14,386 nucleotides of DNA from Thermoplasmatota archaeon (GCA_028716125.1 JAQUQK010000024.1:1-14386); one strand, 5' to 3'. Counted from the stretch's first letter, positions 1 to 7,146 are shown. Made by a program: numbers and translations. Notes: a model not told the origin generated them from the sequence alone.

Positions 1-15
1 CAACAAATTTTGCGA

Positions 16-68
16 CCCAGCGCTGTTGCCACGCAACAGCGCGCTGGGACAGTTTGCGAAGCAAACTG
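16..68. repeat. Two adjacent strong hairpins (inverted repeats)
   Basis: Two inverted repeats lie end to end. The first pairs 16-29 with 33-48: a 14-bp stem, a three-base loop and a two-base bulge (an extra CG) on the right arm. The second pairs CAGTTTGC (50-57) with GCAAACTG (61-68) around the triloop GAA. Read from the eS1 gene on the minus strand they come after a T-rich tract, so they lie beyond the likely stop of that transcript. They could be a transcript-end structure, a small RNA or a REP-like intergenic palindrome. The sequence left of 16 belongs to something outside the window. Confidence 0.6.
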
Positions 69-72
69 GATA

Positions 73-99
73 TTCTAAAAACAACAATAAAGAAAAAAA
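73..99 (-). terminator. T-rich terminator after eS1
   Basis: On the minus strand the eS1 stop codon is followed at once by runs of T (TTTTTTT, then TTGTTGTTTTT). Archaeal RNA polymerase commonly stops at such T-rich stretches without a hairpin. The assignment rests on position and composition only. Confidence 0.5.
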
Positions 100-831
100 T
101 TACTGCTGAGCCGCCGGCTCTGCAGGCGCATTCTCGACATTTGCTTCCGCTGGCGCCGCAGTTTCTTCTGCAGGCTTTGCCTCTACGGGAACATCTGTCT
201 GGGAAACGACTTCAGACTTGCGCATGTCAATGTTCTCGACCGGGTAAACTGTCTTGCACATCTTTGCGACGTCTGCAGTCAAGGTTCCTTCGATGATGCC
301 CTTGACAAGCGCGTTGAAGTCCATCTGCGTCGCTTTTTCGATGAGCGACTTTACCATCTCATTGCGGAGCGCAGTGATCTGGCTGTTCTGTATCCTGCTG
401 TGCGCGATTGCGACGGGCTTGAGTATGACTTCGGAGCCGTCCTTGGTCTTTACCGTGCAGACTGCGTCGATTCTGCTTCTGTGCCTGCGCATCAGGCGCC
501 TGACGTAGTCGCTTGTGTACTCATGGCCGACGAACTTGGTCGATGCCTCATTGCCCTTTACTGCATCAACTTGGAAAATGAGCAGTACATGCATCTTTGC
601 AAAGTCGCCAGTGATGTCCTGAAGCGTAACCTTGACTGTCCTGCCCGTAAGCTTTGCCGGGTCATCAGTCAGAGTATCCGCTATCTGGGATCCGCCGAAG
701 AGCGCTGGAGCATTAATCTTATACCACTGCTTTGCGCGCCACTTGTCTTTCGCCGTGCGCGCCGCAGAATCGCTGGTTTGTGTACCTGCCAAATCAAACA
801 CCTTTTTAGGATGGGGGTATAATTTATCCAT
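100..831 (-). CDS. rps3ae: 30S ribosomal protein eS1 (S3Ae)
   Basis: This 243-residue protein is the archaeal/eukaryotic ribosomal protein eS1, a small-subunit protein near the mRNA exit and platform. Family signatures appear in order: KDKWRAKQWYKINAPALFGG near residues 28-47, LTGDFAKMHV-type text written here as DITGDFAKMHV near 71-81, KFVGHEYTSDYVRRLMRRHRSRID near 100-122 (shown here only as landmark residues), and SQITALRNEM around 150. The last ~30 residues are a low-complexity Ala/Pro/Glu tail ending AAQQ, longer than the conserved core and probably disordered. The ATG at 831 is chosen because the conserved domain begins ~25 residues later and a TATA-like box lies ~30 bases upstream, leaving almost no leader. 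A T-rich terminator follows. It is separated from the asparagine-synthetase-like gene by 50 bases and appears to be its own transcription unit. Confidence 0.95.
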   Translation of the reverse strand: MDKLYPHPKKVFDLAGTQTSDSAARTAKDKWRAKQWYKINAPALFGGSQIADTLTDDPAKLTGRTVKVTLQDITGDFAKMHVLLIFQVDAVKGNEASTKFVGHEYTSDYVRRLMRRHRSRIDAVCTVKTKDGSEVILKPVAIAHSRIQNSQITALRNEMVKSLIEKATQMDFNALVKGIIEGTLTADVAKMCKTVYPVENIDMRKSEVVSQTDVPVEAKPAEETAAPAEANVENAPAEPAAQQ

Positions 832-854
832 TTATGAATATGCAGGTTGGTTTT

Positions 855-867
855 AGGTATATTTCAC
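855..867 (-). promoter_or_regulatory. TATA-box promoter for eS1
   Basis: On the minus strand the sequence reads GTGAAATATACCT. The AAATATAC core is centred about 30 bases before the eS1 ATG at 831. Archaeal TATA boxes sit about 26 bases before the transcription start, so the mRNA would have only a few leader bases. No Shine-Dalgarno is visible, which fits near-leaderless translation. Confidence 0.5.
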
Positions 868-881
868 TGCATTCCGGCACA

Positions 882-1655
882 TTATTTTTGCAGGCGTTCC
901 AAAACTTTCATTATTCCCGATCCATACTGCGCCGCCTTCTTTTTCCTCTGGGAAATTTCTTCAGGCAGCCCAAGCGAAGCGGCGGCAGCGCGAAGTATGT
1001 GCTTGCGGACGCCGTCTTTTATCTTAAGCTCCGGAGGTATGTTTCTGGCGAGGGAGAAAACGCCGTCTTCCAGGAACGGGCAGAACAGTTCCGCGCCGAA
1101 TTTTGCCGCGACTGCCTTGTCTATATTTATTCCGCTCTCCTTGAGTTTCATTGAGTCGTAATTTGATGATTTTGCAAATTCCTCGATGCTCATTGCGGAA
1201 TATCTTGAATATCCGCCGAAAAGCTCGTCCGCGCCCTGGCCCGTTGCAAGAAAATTGTAGCCTCCCGCCGCTGCGGCTCGCGCTGCAAAGTAAAGCGGGA
1301 GCTCGAACGATATCTGCAGAATTGAGGGAAAGCCGGACGCGCTTTTGATTATCGATTCAACTTCCTTCGCCGCAGTTTCTATTTCATTTTCGCTGACAAT
1401 TACATCTTCAATCGGAAGACCGATGAATTCTGCGGCCTTGTGGGCTGCCTCTATGTCCGGCGAGTGATTGCCCGTGCCAACAACGTAGAGCCGAACTTCG
1501 GATGCAAAGGGCTTTAGAAGGAACGCGACAAGGGAGCTGTCGATGCCTCCTGAAAATGGGACCGCAACCCGTTTTCCTTCGCATTTGCCACGTATTGCGG
1601 ACGCGAGCGCCGCCGCTATGTCGGAAGTATATCTCTTTTCTGCGTCGCTCATCAT
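882..1655 (-). CDS. Stand-alone asparagine-synthetase-type ATP pyrophosphatase domain protein
   Basis: This 257-residue protein matches the C-terminal synthetase domain of AsnB. The PP-loop SGGIDS is at residues 35-40 (AMP/pyrophosphate binding), GQGADELFGGY at 139-149, and the block CPFLEDGVF...IPPEL...KHILR, with the closing KKKAAQYGSG, at about 192-247. AsnB's N-terminal glutaminase domain, with its Cys nucleophile, is absent and no separate glutaminase gene lies beside it. The protein may therefore use free ammonia or a partner protein, or act on another carboxylate. Asparagine synthesis is the obvious guess but is not proven. The ATG at 1655 overlaps the last base of the deoC stop (TGATG), which indicates translational coupling; a GTG at 1658 and an ATG at 1652 are alternative starts. 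It ends the alaS-deoC gene string. The catalytic domain looks complete, without frameshift. Confidence 0.8.
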   Translation of the reverse strand: MMSDAEKRYTSDIAAALASAIRGKCEGKRVAVPFSGGIDSSLVAFLLKPFASEVRLYVVGTGNHSPDIEAAHKAAEFIGLPIEDVIVSENEIETAAKEVESIIKSASGFPSILQISFELPLYFAARAAAAGGYNFLATGQGADELFGGYSRYSAMSIEEFAKSSNYDSMKLKESGINIDKAVAAKFGAELFCPFLEDGVFSLARNIPPELKIKDGVRKHILRAAAASLGLPEEISQRKKKAAQYGSGIMKVLERLQK

Positions 1656-2323
1656 CACAATCGCATCCTTGCGCCCTTCAGGATTTCGATGCTGGATGAA
1701 GTGCCGATACGGGAAGCGCCTGCGCGGATCATCTTCACGGCGTCTTCATAGGTATTTATCCCGCCGGATGCCTTTATTTTTACACGGGTGCCTTCGATCG
1801 CTTTTTTCATCAGAATCACATCCTTCTCGGTAGCTCCGCCAGGCCCGAATCCCGTGGAGGTCTTGACGAAATCTGCTCCTGCCTTCACCGCCATCCTGCA
1901 AGCCTCGTCCTTTTCGGAATCCGTCAGATAACAGCATTCCAGAATCAGTTTCAAGATCTTTTCCCCGCAGGTATTCCTGATTGCGCATATGTCGTTTTTT
2001 ACCACATCAAATTTTTTAGATTTCAGGCATCCGATGTTTACCACCATATCGAACTCGTCCGCTCCGTCGAGGAGCGCTTTCCTTGTTTCAGCGACCTTCG
2101 ATTCGGTGCTCGTGCTGCCCAGCGGAAATCCTATTACTGTTGTTATTTTGACATCGGAGTGCCCCAGGAATTTCTGGGCGTGGCCAACCCAGCAGGGATT
2201 CACGCAAATGCCGTAAAATTCGTTTTCCTTCGCCTCATTGCATAACTTTTCGATGTCCGCACAAGTGGCAAAGGGGCGGAGGTTCGTATGCTCGATGCAT
2301 TTTGCAAGGTCGTAGCCGTCCAT
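1655..2323 (-). CDS. deoC: Deoxyribose-phosphate aldolase
   Basis: This 222-residue class I aldolase cleaves 2-deoxyribose 5-phosphate to glyceraldehyde 3-phosphate and acetaldehyde, linking deoxynucleoside breakdown to glycolysis. The sequence shows the expected catalytic set: Asp92 in EFDMVVNIG, the Schiff-base Lys154 in DFVKTSTGF, and Lys184 in KIKASGGI. The N-terminal IEHTNLRP (residues 10-17) and the phosphate-binding SGGI and GTSSS (207-211) segments are also typical. I chose the ATG at 2323 because the family normally starts about 10 residues before the IEHT motif. A TTG at 2374 would add 17 unconserved residues. No clear Shine-Dalgarno or TATA box precedes it, so co-transcription with alaS 88 bases upstream is likely. 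The stop overlaps the next gene by one base. Confidence 0.93.
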   Translation of the reverse strand: MDGYDLAKCIEHTNLRPFATCADIEKLCNEAKENEFYGICVNPCWVGHAQKFLGHSDVKITTVIGFPLGSTSTESKVAETRKALLDGADEFDMVVNIGCLKSKKFDVVKNDICAIRNTCGEKILKLILECCYLTDSEKDEACRMAVKAGADFVKTSTGFGPGGATEKDVILMKKAIEGTRVKIKASGGINTYEDAVKMIRAGASRIGTSSSIEILKGARMRL

Positions 2324-2382
2324 TTGAACGGCTGAAAATCCATTGCGCGTAAAAGAAGCTGCCGAAGGCGCCAAAATGCGGG

Positions 2383-2411
2383 GAGTGAAAATGAGAAAGA
2401 GTGAAAATGCG
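2383..2411 (-). repeat. Short direct repeat in pyrimidine-rich alaS-deoC gap
   Basis: AGTGAAAATG occurs twice (2384-2393 and 2400-2409, 16 bases apart). On the minus strand, just after the alaS stop, this reads as two copies of CATTTTCACT in a pyrimidine-rich tract. It could be a weak terminator or attenuating site between alaS and deoC, or chance. Confidence 0.3.
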
Positions 2412-5171
2412 CTATTTCTTCGCCTGCGGGGATTCCTTTACCTTTTTCACGGCAGTCTTTACCGCTTCCTCAATATTCCCCGAAAGCGGGCCGCCGCCCT
2501 GTGCAAAGTTCTTGCGGCCTCCGCCGGATCCGCCGATTATCTTGGCGGCTTCTTTCAGGATTGCATTGCAGTCAACTTCAACGTCCTGCGAGCATGCGAC
2601 GACCAGTTTTCCGCCGTCCTTGTTTCCGCCGAGGACCGCCACGACTCCAGACGGTTTTACAAGCGCCGCCGCCGTTGCAATAAGCTCATCCATGTCCGCG
2701 TCCCACACATCGGTGGCGATGCTTAATTTCCCGGTTTGCTCGGCATTCTGCATTATCCATGGAACCTTTCGGGTTGCCACGGTTTCAAGGGACTCCTCGA
2801 CTTTCTTCTTATACTCCTTCCATTCATTGAAGAAGCGCTTTGCAGTCTTTGTGAGCTGGTCTACAGGAACGCCGAATGTTTCCGAGGTCTCGTTTAGTAT
2901 TTTTTCGGTTTCCTGTATCTGCCTTATTGCTGCAAGGCCTGCAGAAAACTCAATTCTCTCCACGCCGTCCTGGATGCGTTCGGTACGCAGAATCTTTATC
3001 GGGCCAACTTCGGACGTGTTCGTGCAGTGAGTTCCCGCGCAAGCCTCTACATCGAAATCCGCAATCCGAACCACGCGGATCTTGTTTCCAGGCGGGACTC
3101 CGCCCTGGTAAAGCCTGAATCCATATCTTGACTCGGCGACGTCCCTGTCCATCACAGTGCGCTCGACCTGAATTGCATCCATTACAATCTTGTTTGCAAG
3201 AAGCTCTATCTTGTTTAGCTCCTCTGGCGTTATTCGTTTGTAGTGCGATATGTCTATGCGCGAGCGGTCAGTTCCCTTCTGGGCGCCCCACTGCCATATG
3301 TGCTGGCCAAGCACGGCTCTTGCTGCGCCGTTTATGACGTGCGTGCCGGTATGGTGCTGCATCAGCGATTGCCTGCGCTCGGAATTCACCGTTCCGTGAA
3401 CGACGTCTCCAACTCTGAGGCTTCCGGATACGTTGTGGATTACTAATTTTCCCGCCTTTTGGGTATCCTTGACGTCAACCATCCTTTCGCGCGTGGATAA
3501 GCTTCCAACGTCGCCCGGCTGTCCCCCGCCTTCGGGGTAGAATGCAGTCCTGTCAAGTATCGCCTTTCCGTCCTTGCACCACAATACGACCGCGTCGAAT
3601 TCGCGCGTTTTCACATCATCATAATACAGCAATTTTGTCTCTGGCAGGTCCTTTGGATATTCCTCTTGTTTTTCCTCTTCCTTTTCCTCGCCCTTCATGT
3701 GGCGCTCCGCCACCTTTGAGTAGAAGTCTTCGGGAATGTCGAAATCGTGCTTGTTTGCGGCCGCTATCTTCTTTACGAATTCTGGGGGCAGCCCGTGGCT
3801 GTCGTACAGGTCTACAAGCGTCTCGATGTCAAACTGCTTCTTGGACTTTATGTGCCTCATCACAAGCAGTTCGCCCTTCGACGTTGTCTCGGCGTACTTT
3901 TGCGCCTCTGTCTTCAGCATGTCGGAAACGGTAGTCCTGGAATCATACAGTTCAGGGAAATCCTTTGACATTATCTCGAGCTGCTGCGAAACCAGCTCGT
4001 CAACTGTGGTATTAAGCCCCAGGTTCTCGATTGCGCGCATTGTCTTTCGCGCCACCAGCCTTGCAAGGTATCCTCCTTTTACATTTGACGGGACTATGTT
4101 GTCGCCCAGCATGAACGCGAGGCATCTCGTGTGGTCTGCAATCAGGTATATGTTTTCCAGCGTGTTCATTATGCTCTTGAGTTCCGCTTCGTATATTTTT
4201 CCGCCTTTCTTGGCGACGCGCTTTATGATGTTCTTGCGAAGGGCATCCATCCCGGAAGCGGTGTCTGGGTCGACCTGCCCGGACAGGCGCGCCCATTCTC
4301 CCATTGCCATCTTGTAGTCTTCGTGTTCTATCTTTTTGGAAATTCCCGTCATTTCGCAAAGCTTGCTTACCATCTGCGGGTGCACGGCATCGTAGATTGT
4401 GGGTGTCCCCTGCGAAGCCCATACGAGCCTTTCCAGGCCGTACCCGGTGTCTATTATGTTCAATTCCATCTTAGAAAACTTCTCGCCCTTTATCTCGTAT
4501 TGGCCGTACTTGTCGGCCTTCATGTTCATGAAAACGAGCGTTGCCACTTCTAGCCCGCCAACCATTACTTCAAGGGCAGGCCCCGCATTCCCTCCGCCGG
4601 ACCAGGGGTTCTCCTTGTAAGTTATGCGCGACGAGTCTATGTCAAGAACCTTGGTAAGGAACGTATGGCAGTAGCGGACGCAGTCCTCGGTCCAGTAAAT
4701 CTTTTCGCGCGGGGTGTTGAATGCGTGGTGCGCCATCATTTCAAAATTAGTCAGGTGGCGCCCGGTTTTTCCGACTGCAGTTATGTCATTAAGGCGTATG
4801 CAAGGCTGGCTGATTACAAGCGGATTTGCAGGAGGCTTTGATTCGCCGGAAGTCACGTGGGGCTGGAAGTCTGCGATTGAAGCGATTGTAAGATATATGT
4901 CAGTCCTCCAGCGTGCAACCACGGGATAGCGCCTTATCGGCTTGTGGCCGCGCTGCTCGAAGAAATTAATGAACCTGGAGCGCATCGAGGCGAGGTCGTA
5001 TGGCTTCTTTGTAATGGGGGCACCGATGAAGTCGTACTCGTCGCAAGGGGCGTCCCCGCAGGTATCGCGCGAAGCGCTTGTCGTCCAGTAAGCGGACTTG
5101 CACTTCTTGCATATTTTCCTGGTAAAGCCGGATTCTTTGAAGAACTGGAGGTTCAACTGGTCTTCGAACAT
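2412..5171 (-). CDS. alaS: Alanyl-tRNA synthetase, archaeal type
   Basis: This 919-residue class II synthetase charges tRNA-Ala. It has the archaeal N-terminus with a probable metal-binding Cys set (Cys21, Cys24, Cys38, Cys43) before the catalytic domain. In that domain RWRTDIYLTIASIADFQPH (88-106) and TGRHLTNFEMMAHHAFN (136-152) are conserved. The editing domain has both metal-binding halves: HxxxH at 607-611 in HHTGTH, and Cys711/His715 in CAGTHC. It would clear mischarged Ser/Gly-tRNA-Ala. A DHHA1-like C-terminal domain ends in the glycine-rich GGSGGGRKNFAQGGG, which is followed by a Lys-rich tail. The frame stays open to 5264, but the ATG at 5171 is preferred. It has AGGTG (5178-5182) six bases before it, the family starts here, and a TATA-like box lies between the two candidates. 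Length is normal for archaeal AlaRS. Confidence 0.96.
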   Translation of the reverse strand: MFEDQLNLQFFKESGFTRKICKKCKSAYWTTSASRDTCGDAPCDEYDFIGAPITKKPYDLASMRSRFINFFEQRGHKPIRRYPVVARWRTDIYLTIASIADFQPHVTSGESKPPANPLVISQPCIRLNDITAVGKTGRHLTNFEMMAHHAFNTPREKIYWTEDCVRYCHTFLTKVLDIDSSRITYKENPWSGGGNAGPALEVMVGGLEVATLVFMNMKADKYGQYEIKGEKFSKMELNIIDTGYGLERLVWASQGTPTIYDAVHPQMVSKLCEMTGISKKIEHEDYKMAMGEWARLSGQVDPDTASGMDALRKNIIKRVAKKGGKIYEAELKSIMNTLENIYLIADHTRCLAFMLGDNIVPSNVKGGYLARLVARKTMRAIENLGLNTTVDELVSQQLEIMSKDFPELYDSRTTVSDMLKTEAQKYAETTSKGELLVMRHIKSKKQFDIETLVDLYDSHGLPPEFVKKIAAANKHDFDIPEDFYSKVAERHMKGEEKEEEKQEEYPKDLPETKLLYYDDVKTREFDAVVLWCKDGKAILDRTAFYPEGGGQPGDVGSLSTRERMVDVKDTQKAGKLVIHNVSGSLRVGDVVHGTVNSERRQSLMQHHTGTHVINGAARAVLGQHIWQWGAQKGTDRSRIDISHYKRITPEELNKIELLANKIVMDAIQVERTVMDRDVAESRYGFRLYQGGVPPGNKIRVVRIADFDVEACAGTHCTNTSEVGPIKILRTERIQDGVERIEFSAGLAAIRQIQETEKILNETSETFGVPVDQLTKTAKRFFNEWKEYKKKVEESLETVATRKVPWIMQNAEQTGKLSIATDVWDADMDELIATAAALVKPSGVVAVLGGNKDGGKLVVACSQDVEVDCNAILKEAAKIIGGSGGGRKNFAQGGGPLSGNIEEAVKTAVKKVKESPQAKK

Positions 5172-5177
5172 GATTTC

Positions 5178-5182
5178 CACCT
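5178..5182 (-). promoter_or_regulatory. Shine-Dalgarno deciding the alaS start
   Basis: AGGTG on the minus strand, six bases before the ATG at 5171, is complementary to the 3' end of archaeal 16S rRNA (ATCACCTCC). It supports the shorter start over the upstream ATG at 5264. Confidence 0.6.
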
Positions 5183-5221
5183 TGTAATTTGCGCACAGTC
5201 TAGGTAATTCTGGAATCCGAT

Positions 5222-5234
5222 ATGTATTAAAAAG
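5222..5234 (-). promoter_or_regulatory. TATA-like promoter for alaS
   Basis: On the minus strand the sequence reads CGCTTTTTAATACATATC, with the T/A core at about 5225-5232. Transcription would start near 5203 and give a leader of about 30 bases that contains the AGGTG ribosome site. Confidence 0.4.
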
Positions 5235-5261
5235 CGTGATTGCGGATTCAAATCCCAAATC

Positions 5262-5271
5262 CATAAAAATC
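5262..5271 (+). promoter_or_regulatory. Possible TATA box for tRNA-Gly
   Basis: CATAAAAATC is the only A/T-rich box at a plausible distance, 43-52 bases upstream of the tRNA. It would leave a 5' leader of about 20 bases for RNase P to remove. Weak call. Confidence 0.25.
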
Positions 5272-5313
5272 CCCCATCGATACGAGGCACTGCGAAACAG
5301 CGGAAATTTTTGC

Positions 5314-5384
5314 GCGGCCGTGGTCTAGTGGTATGACGTAAGCTTCCCAAGCTTATTGTCCGGGTCCGATTCCCGGCGGCCGCA
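5314..5384 (+). tRNA. tRNA-Gly (anticodon CCC)
   Basis: A 71-base cloverleaf folds cleanly. The acceptor stem is GCGGCCG/CGGCCGC (7 bp) with discriminator A5384. The D arm is GTC/GAC with the GG pair in the loop. The anticodon stem is TAAGC/GCTTA with loop TTCCCAA, giving anticodon CCC for GGG codons. The variable loop has four bases and the T stem is CCGGG/CCCGG. There is no intron and no encoded 3' CCA (CTT follows), so CCA must be added by the nucleotidyltransferase. Two positions are odd: the T-loop reads TCCGATT, with C where T55 (pseudouridine) is nearly invariant, and position 48 is T. It stands alone between divergent alaS and the mevalonate kinase gene. Confidence 0.93.
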
Positions 5385-5388
5385 CTTC

Positions 5389-5402
5389 GGCCTCCTTTCT
5401 TC
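5389..5402 (+). terminator. Pyrimidine-rich stretch after tRNA-Gly
   Basis: CCTCCTTTCTTCC follows the tRNA by a few bases and may end its transcript. It has only short T runs. Confidence 0.25.
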
Positions 5403-5408
5403 CGCACT

Positions 5409-5418
5409 TGTTAAAACC
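5409..5418 (+). promoter_or_regulatory. TATA-like box for mevalonate kinase
   Basis: TGTTAAAACC, with core TTAAAA at 5411-5416, lies about 26 bases before the ATG at 5439. This is the spacing expected for a leaderless archaeal transcript. No Shine-Dalgarno is seen before the gene. Confidence 0.4.
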
Positions 5419-5438
5419 CAATAGTTAATTCTCTTTTG

Positions 5439-6368
5439 ATGATGGCATCGGCGCCGGGCAAGATAATCCTTTTCGGGGAGCACGCAGTCGTTTACGGCGA
5501 GCCGTGCGTTTCGATGGCCGTCAACCTGCGCACAAAAGTGTCCGTGCAGAAATCAAATTACTTCGAATCGACAGTTGATGGATATTCAGCTTACCGCCAG
5601 CCCCACATCAGGACTGCCCTTGGAATTCTTTGGAAAGACGGGCCGGTTGAGATAACTACAAAATCTGAAATTCCAAGCGCTGCCGGCATGGGTTCGTCGG
5701 CGGCACTGGTCGTCGCATCGGCGGCGGCACTTACGAAACTTGGCGGCTCCGAAGTATTTGAGGAGCAGATTGCAAGAACTGGATTCGAAGTCGAGTATGC
5801 AGTCCAGGGAACGGCAAGCCCGAACGACACTTCTGTTTCTTCCCACGGCTCGGCCATAATGCTTTGCAAGAATAAGCGCGACGACCTGAAGTTCCTTTGG
5901 GAGATAGAAAAGAACGGCAAGCGCTGGTTCGTCCACCACTGCGAATTCCCGGATTTCAACGTAGTTGTCGGCTATACTGGCGCCCGCGGCAGGACTTCGG
6001 AACAGGTCGCAAAAGTCAAAAACCTCGTCGAACGCTATTCTTTTACCCGCGATGTTGTGAAGGAAATCGGCCAGATAACCGAGGAAGGAGCGAAGGCGCT
6101 TGCGGCAGGGGACCTGAAAAAAGCGGGCGCGCTCATGACCAAGAACCACAACCTGCTTGCGATACTCGGCGTTGACACTCCAGAACTGCAAAAACTAGTA
6201 AATGCCGCGCTCCCGACTTCATACGGCGCTAAAATCACCGGTGCCGGTGGCGGGGGATGCATGATAGCGCTTACCGAAAACCCGGACGAAACTGCGAAGG
6301 CAATAGAATCCGCAGGCGGTAAGGCGTACAAGGTCAAATTGGAGCGCAGGGGTGTTTATGTTGAATGA
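5439..6368 (+). CDS. mvk: Mevalonate kinase
   Basis: This 309-residue GHMP-family kinase phosphorylates mevalonate to mevalonate 5-phosphate, the first kinase step toward archaeal isoprenoid lipids. GHMP motif 1 is APGKIILFGEHAVVYG (5-20). The ATP-binding motif 2 is PSAAGMGSSAA (79-89). The catalytic Asp130 lies in ASPNDTSVSSHG, similar to other archaeal mevalonate kinases, and motif 3 is GAGGGGCMIAL (268-278). Length is usual for archaeal members. The start is one of two consecutive ATG codons at 5439 and 5442; an in-frame TTG at 5436 is less likely. The last 11 bases overlap the next gene, an isopentenyl phosphate kinase, which is strong context for the assignment. Homoserine kinase and other GHMP relatives fit less well because the GEHAVVYG motif is typical of mevalonate kinase. 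Confidence 0.95.
   Translation: MMASAPGKIILFGEHAVVYGEPCVSMAVNLRTKVSVQKSNYFESTVDGYSAYRQPHIRTALGILWKDGPVEITTKSEIPSAAGMGSSAALVVASAAALTKLGGSEVFEEQIARTGFEVEYAVQGTASPNDTSVSSHGSAIMLCKNKRDDLKFLWEIEKNGKRWFVHHCEFPDFNVVVGYTGARGRTSEQVAKVKNLVERYSFTRDVVKEIGQITEEGAKALAAGDLKKAGALMTKNHNLLAILGVDTPELQKLVNAALPTSYGAKITGAGGGGCMIALTENPDETAKAIESAGGKAYKVKLERRGVYVE
6349..6354 (+). promoter_or_regulatory. Shine-Dalgarno-like site inside mvk for IPK
   Basis: AGGGGTG, inside the end of the mevalonate kinase gene, precedes the ATG at 6358 by three bases. It supports that start over the GTG at 6352, which overlaps the site itself, and suggests coupled translation. Confidence 0.4.
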
Positions 6369-7146
6369 TGATTTGATTATCGTAAAACTCGGCGGAAGCG
6401 TGATAACTGACAAGAAAAGCGAAACGCCGAAGTTGCGCACTGCCGTTCTTCGCCGCCTTGCAAAGGAAATCGCGGCTTCAGGCAAGCGTACGATCATCGT
6501 CCACGGCGCAGGCTCTTTCGGCCACCCGCTTGCAAAAAAATACAAGCTGAATGATGGATTGATTGAAGAATCGCAGAAAAAGGGCTTTGCGCTCACGCAG
6601 GCGTCGGTTCGCAGGCTTAACCTGAAAGTTATAGATGTGCTTCAAAACGCTGGAATAAGCGCCATTTCTCTGCCGCCAGGCGCAATTCTGAAATGCAGGG
6701 GCGGCAAGGTTGCGGAATTTGGCGCAGGCGCCTTCGACGGCTACTTGCGCGCAGGGCTTGTCCCGGTCACTTTCGGCGATGCAGTAATCGATGAAAGCAA
6801 AGGTTTCTGCATCTGTTCCGGCGATTTGCTGGTCGAGAAACTGGCGTGCGAATTCGAGCCGGAAAAAGTCATTTTCGCGGCGGATGTTGATGGAATTTTT
6901 GACAGGAATCCTGCAGAGAGATACGCTAAACTTTTGCGCGAAATAAGCGTTGGAAAAATAGGAAAAATTGCAGGCGAGAAGTCGCGCCACACTGACGTTA
7001 CCGGTGGCATGAAAGGAAAAATAGAATCAATAAAGCGGATTGTTGCCAAAGGAACTCAAGCAGTCGTGTTGAACGGCAACAAAAAGGGGCGCCTGCTCTC
7101 TGCGCTTCTCGGCAAAGAAACGGTTTGCACGAAAGTCGAGCCTTGA
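6358..7146 (+). CDS. ipk: Isopentenyl phosphate kinase
   Basis: This 262-residue amino-acid-kinase-fold enzyme phosphorylates isopentenyl phosphate to isopentenyl diphosphate, the final step of the archaeal versions of the mevalonate pathway. Diagnostic features are the N-terminal VKLGGSVITDK (9-19); HGAGSFGHP (49-57), whose second His (His56) matches the family's substrate-binding histidine; FAADVDGIFDRNP in the nucleotide region; and DVTGGMKGKIES near the C-terminal third. The histidine motif separates IPK from the related acetylglutamate, uridylate and glutamate 5-kinases. The gene overlaps mvk by 11 bases, so the two are surely co-transcribed. The decarboxylase or dehydratase that connects mevalonate phosphate to isopentenyl phosphate is not in this window. 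A run of six T follows the stop codon. Confidence 0.94.
   Translation: MLNDDLIIVKLGGSVITDKKSETPKLRTAVLRRLAKEIAASGKRTIIVHGAGSFGHPLAKKYKLNDGLIEESQKKGFALTQASVRRLNLKVIDVLQNAGISAISLPPGAILKCRGGKVAEFGAGAFDGYLRAGLVPVTFGDAVIDESKGFCICSGDLLVEKLACEFEPEKVIFAADVDGIFDRNPAERYAKLLREISVGKIGKIAGEKSRHTDVTGGMKGKIESIKRIVAKGTQAVVLNGNKKGRLLSALLGKETVCTKVEP

Noticed and set aside
2401..4317. Several open frames of 130-209 codons on the plus strand opposite alaS.
   Set aside because: They lie wholly within alaS on the other strand, share no recognisable motif, and follow from the codon composition of that long gene.
5172..5264. N-terminal extension of alanyl-tRNA synthetase from an ATG at 5264.
   Set aside because: The extra 31 residues have no counterpart in the family, the region holds the likely TATA box, and AGGTG sits properly before the ATG at 5171.
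5586..6191. Minus-strand frame of about 200 codons opposite mevalonate kinase.
   Set aside because: No domain is seen, and mevalonate kinase with all its motifs occupies the plus strand.
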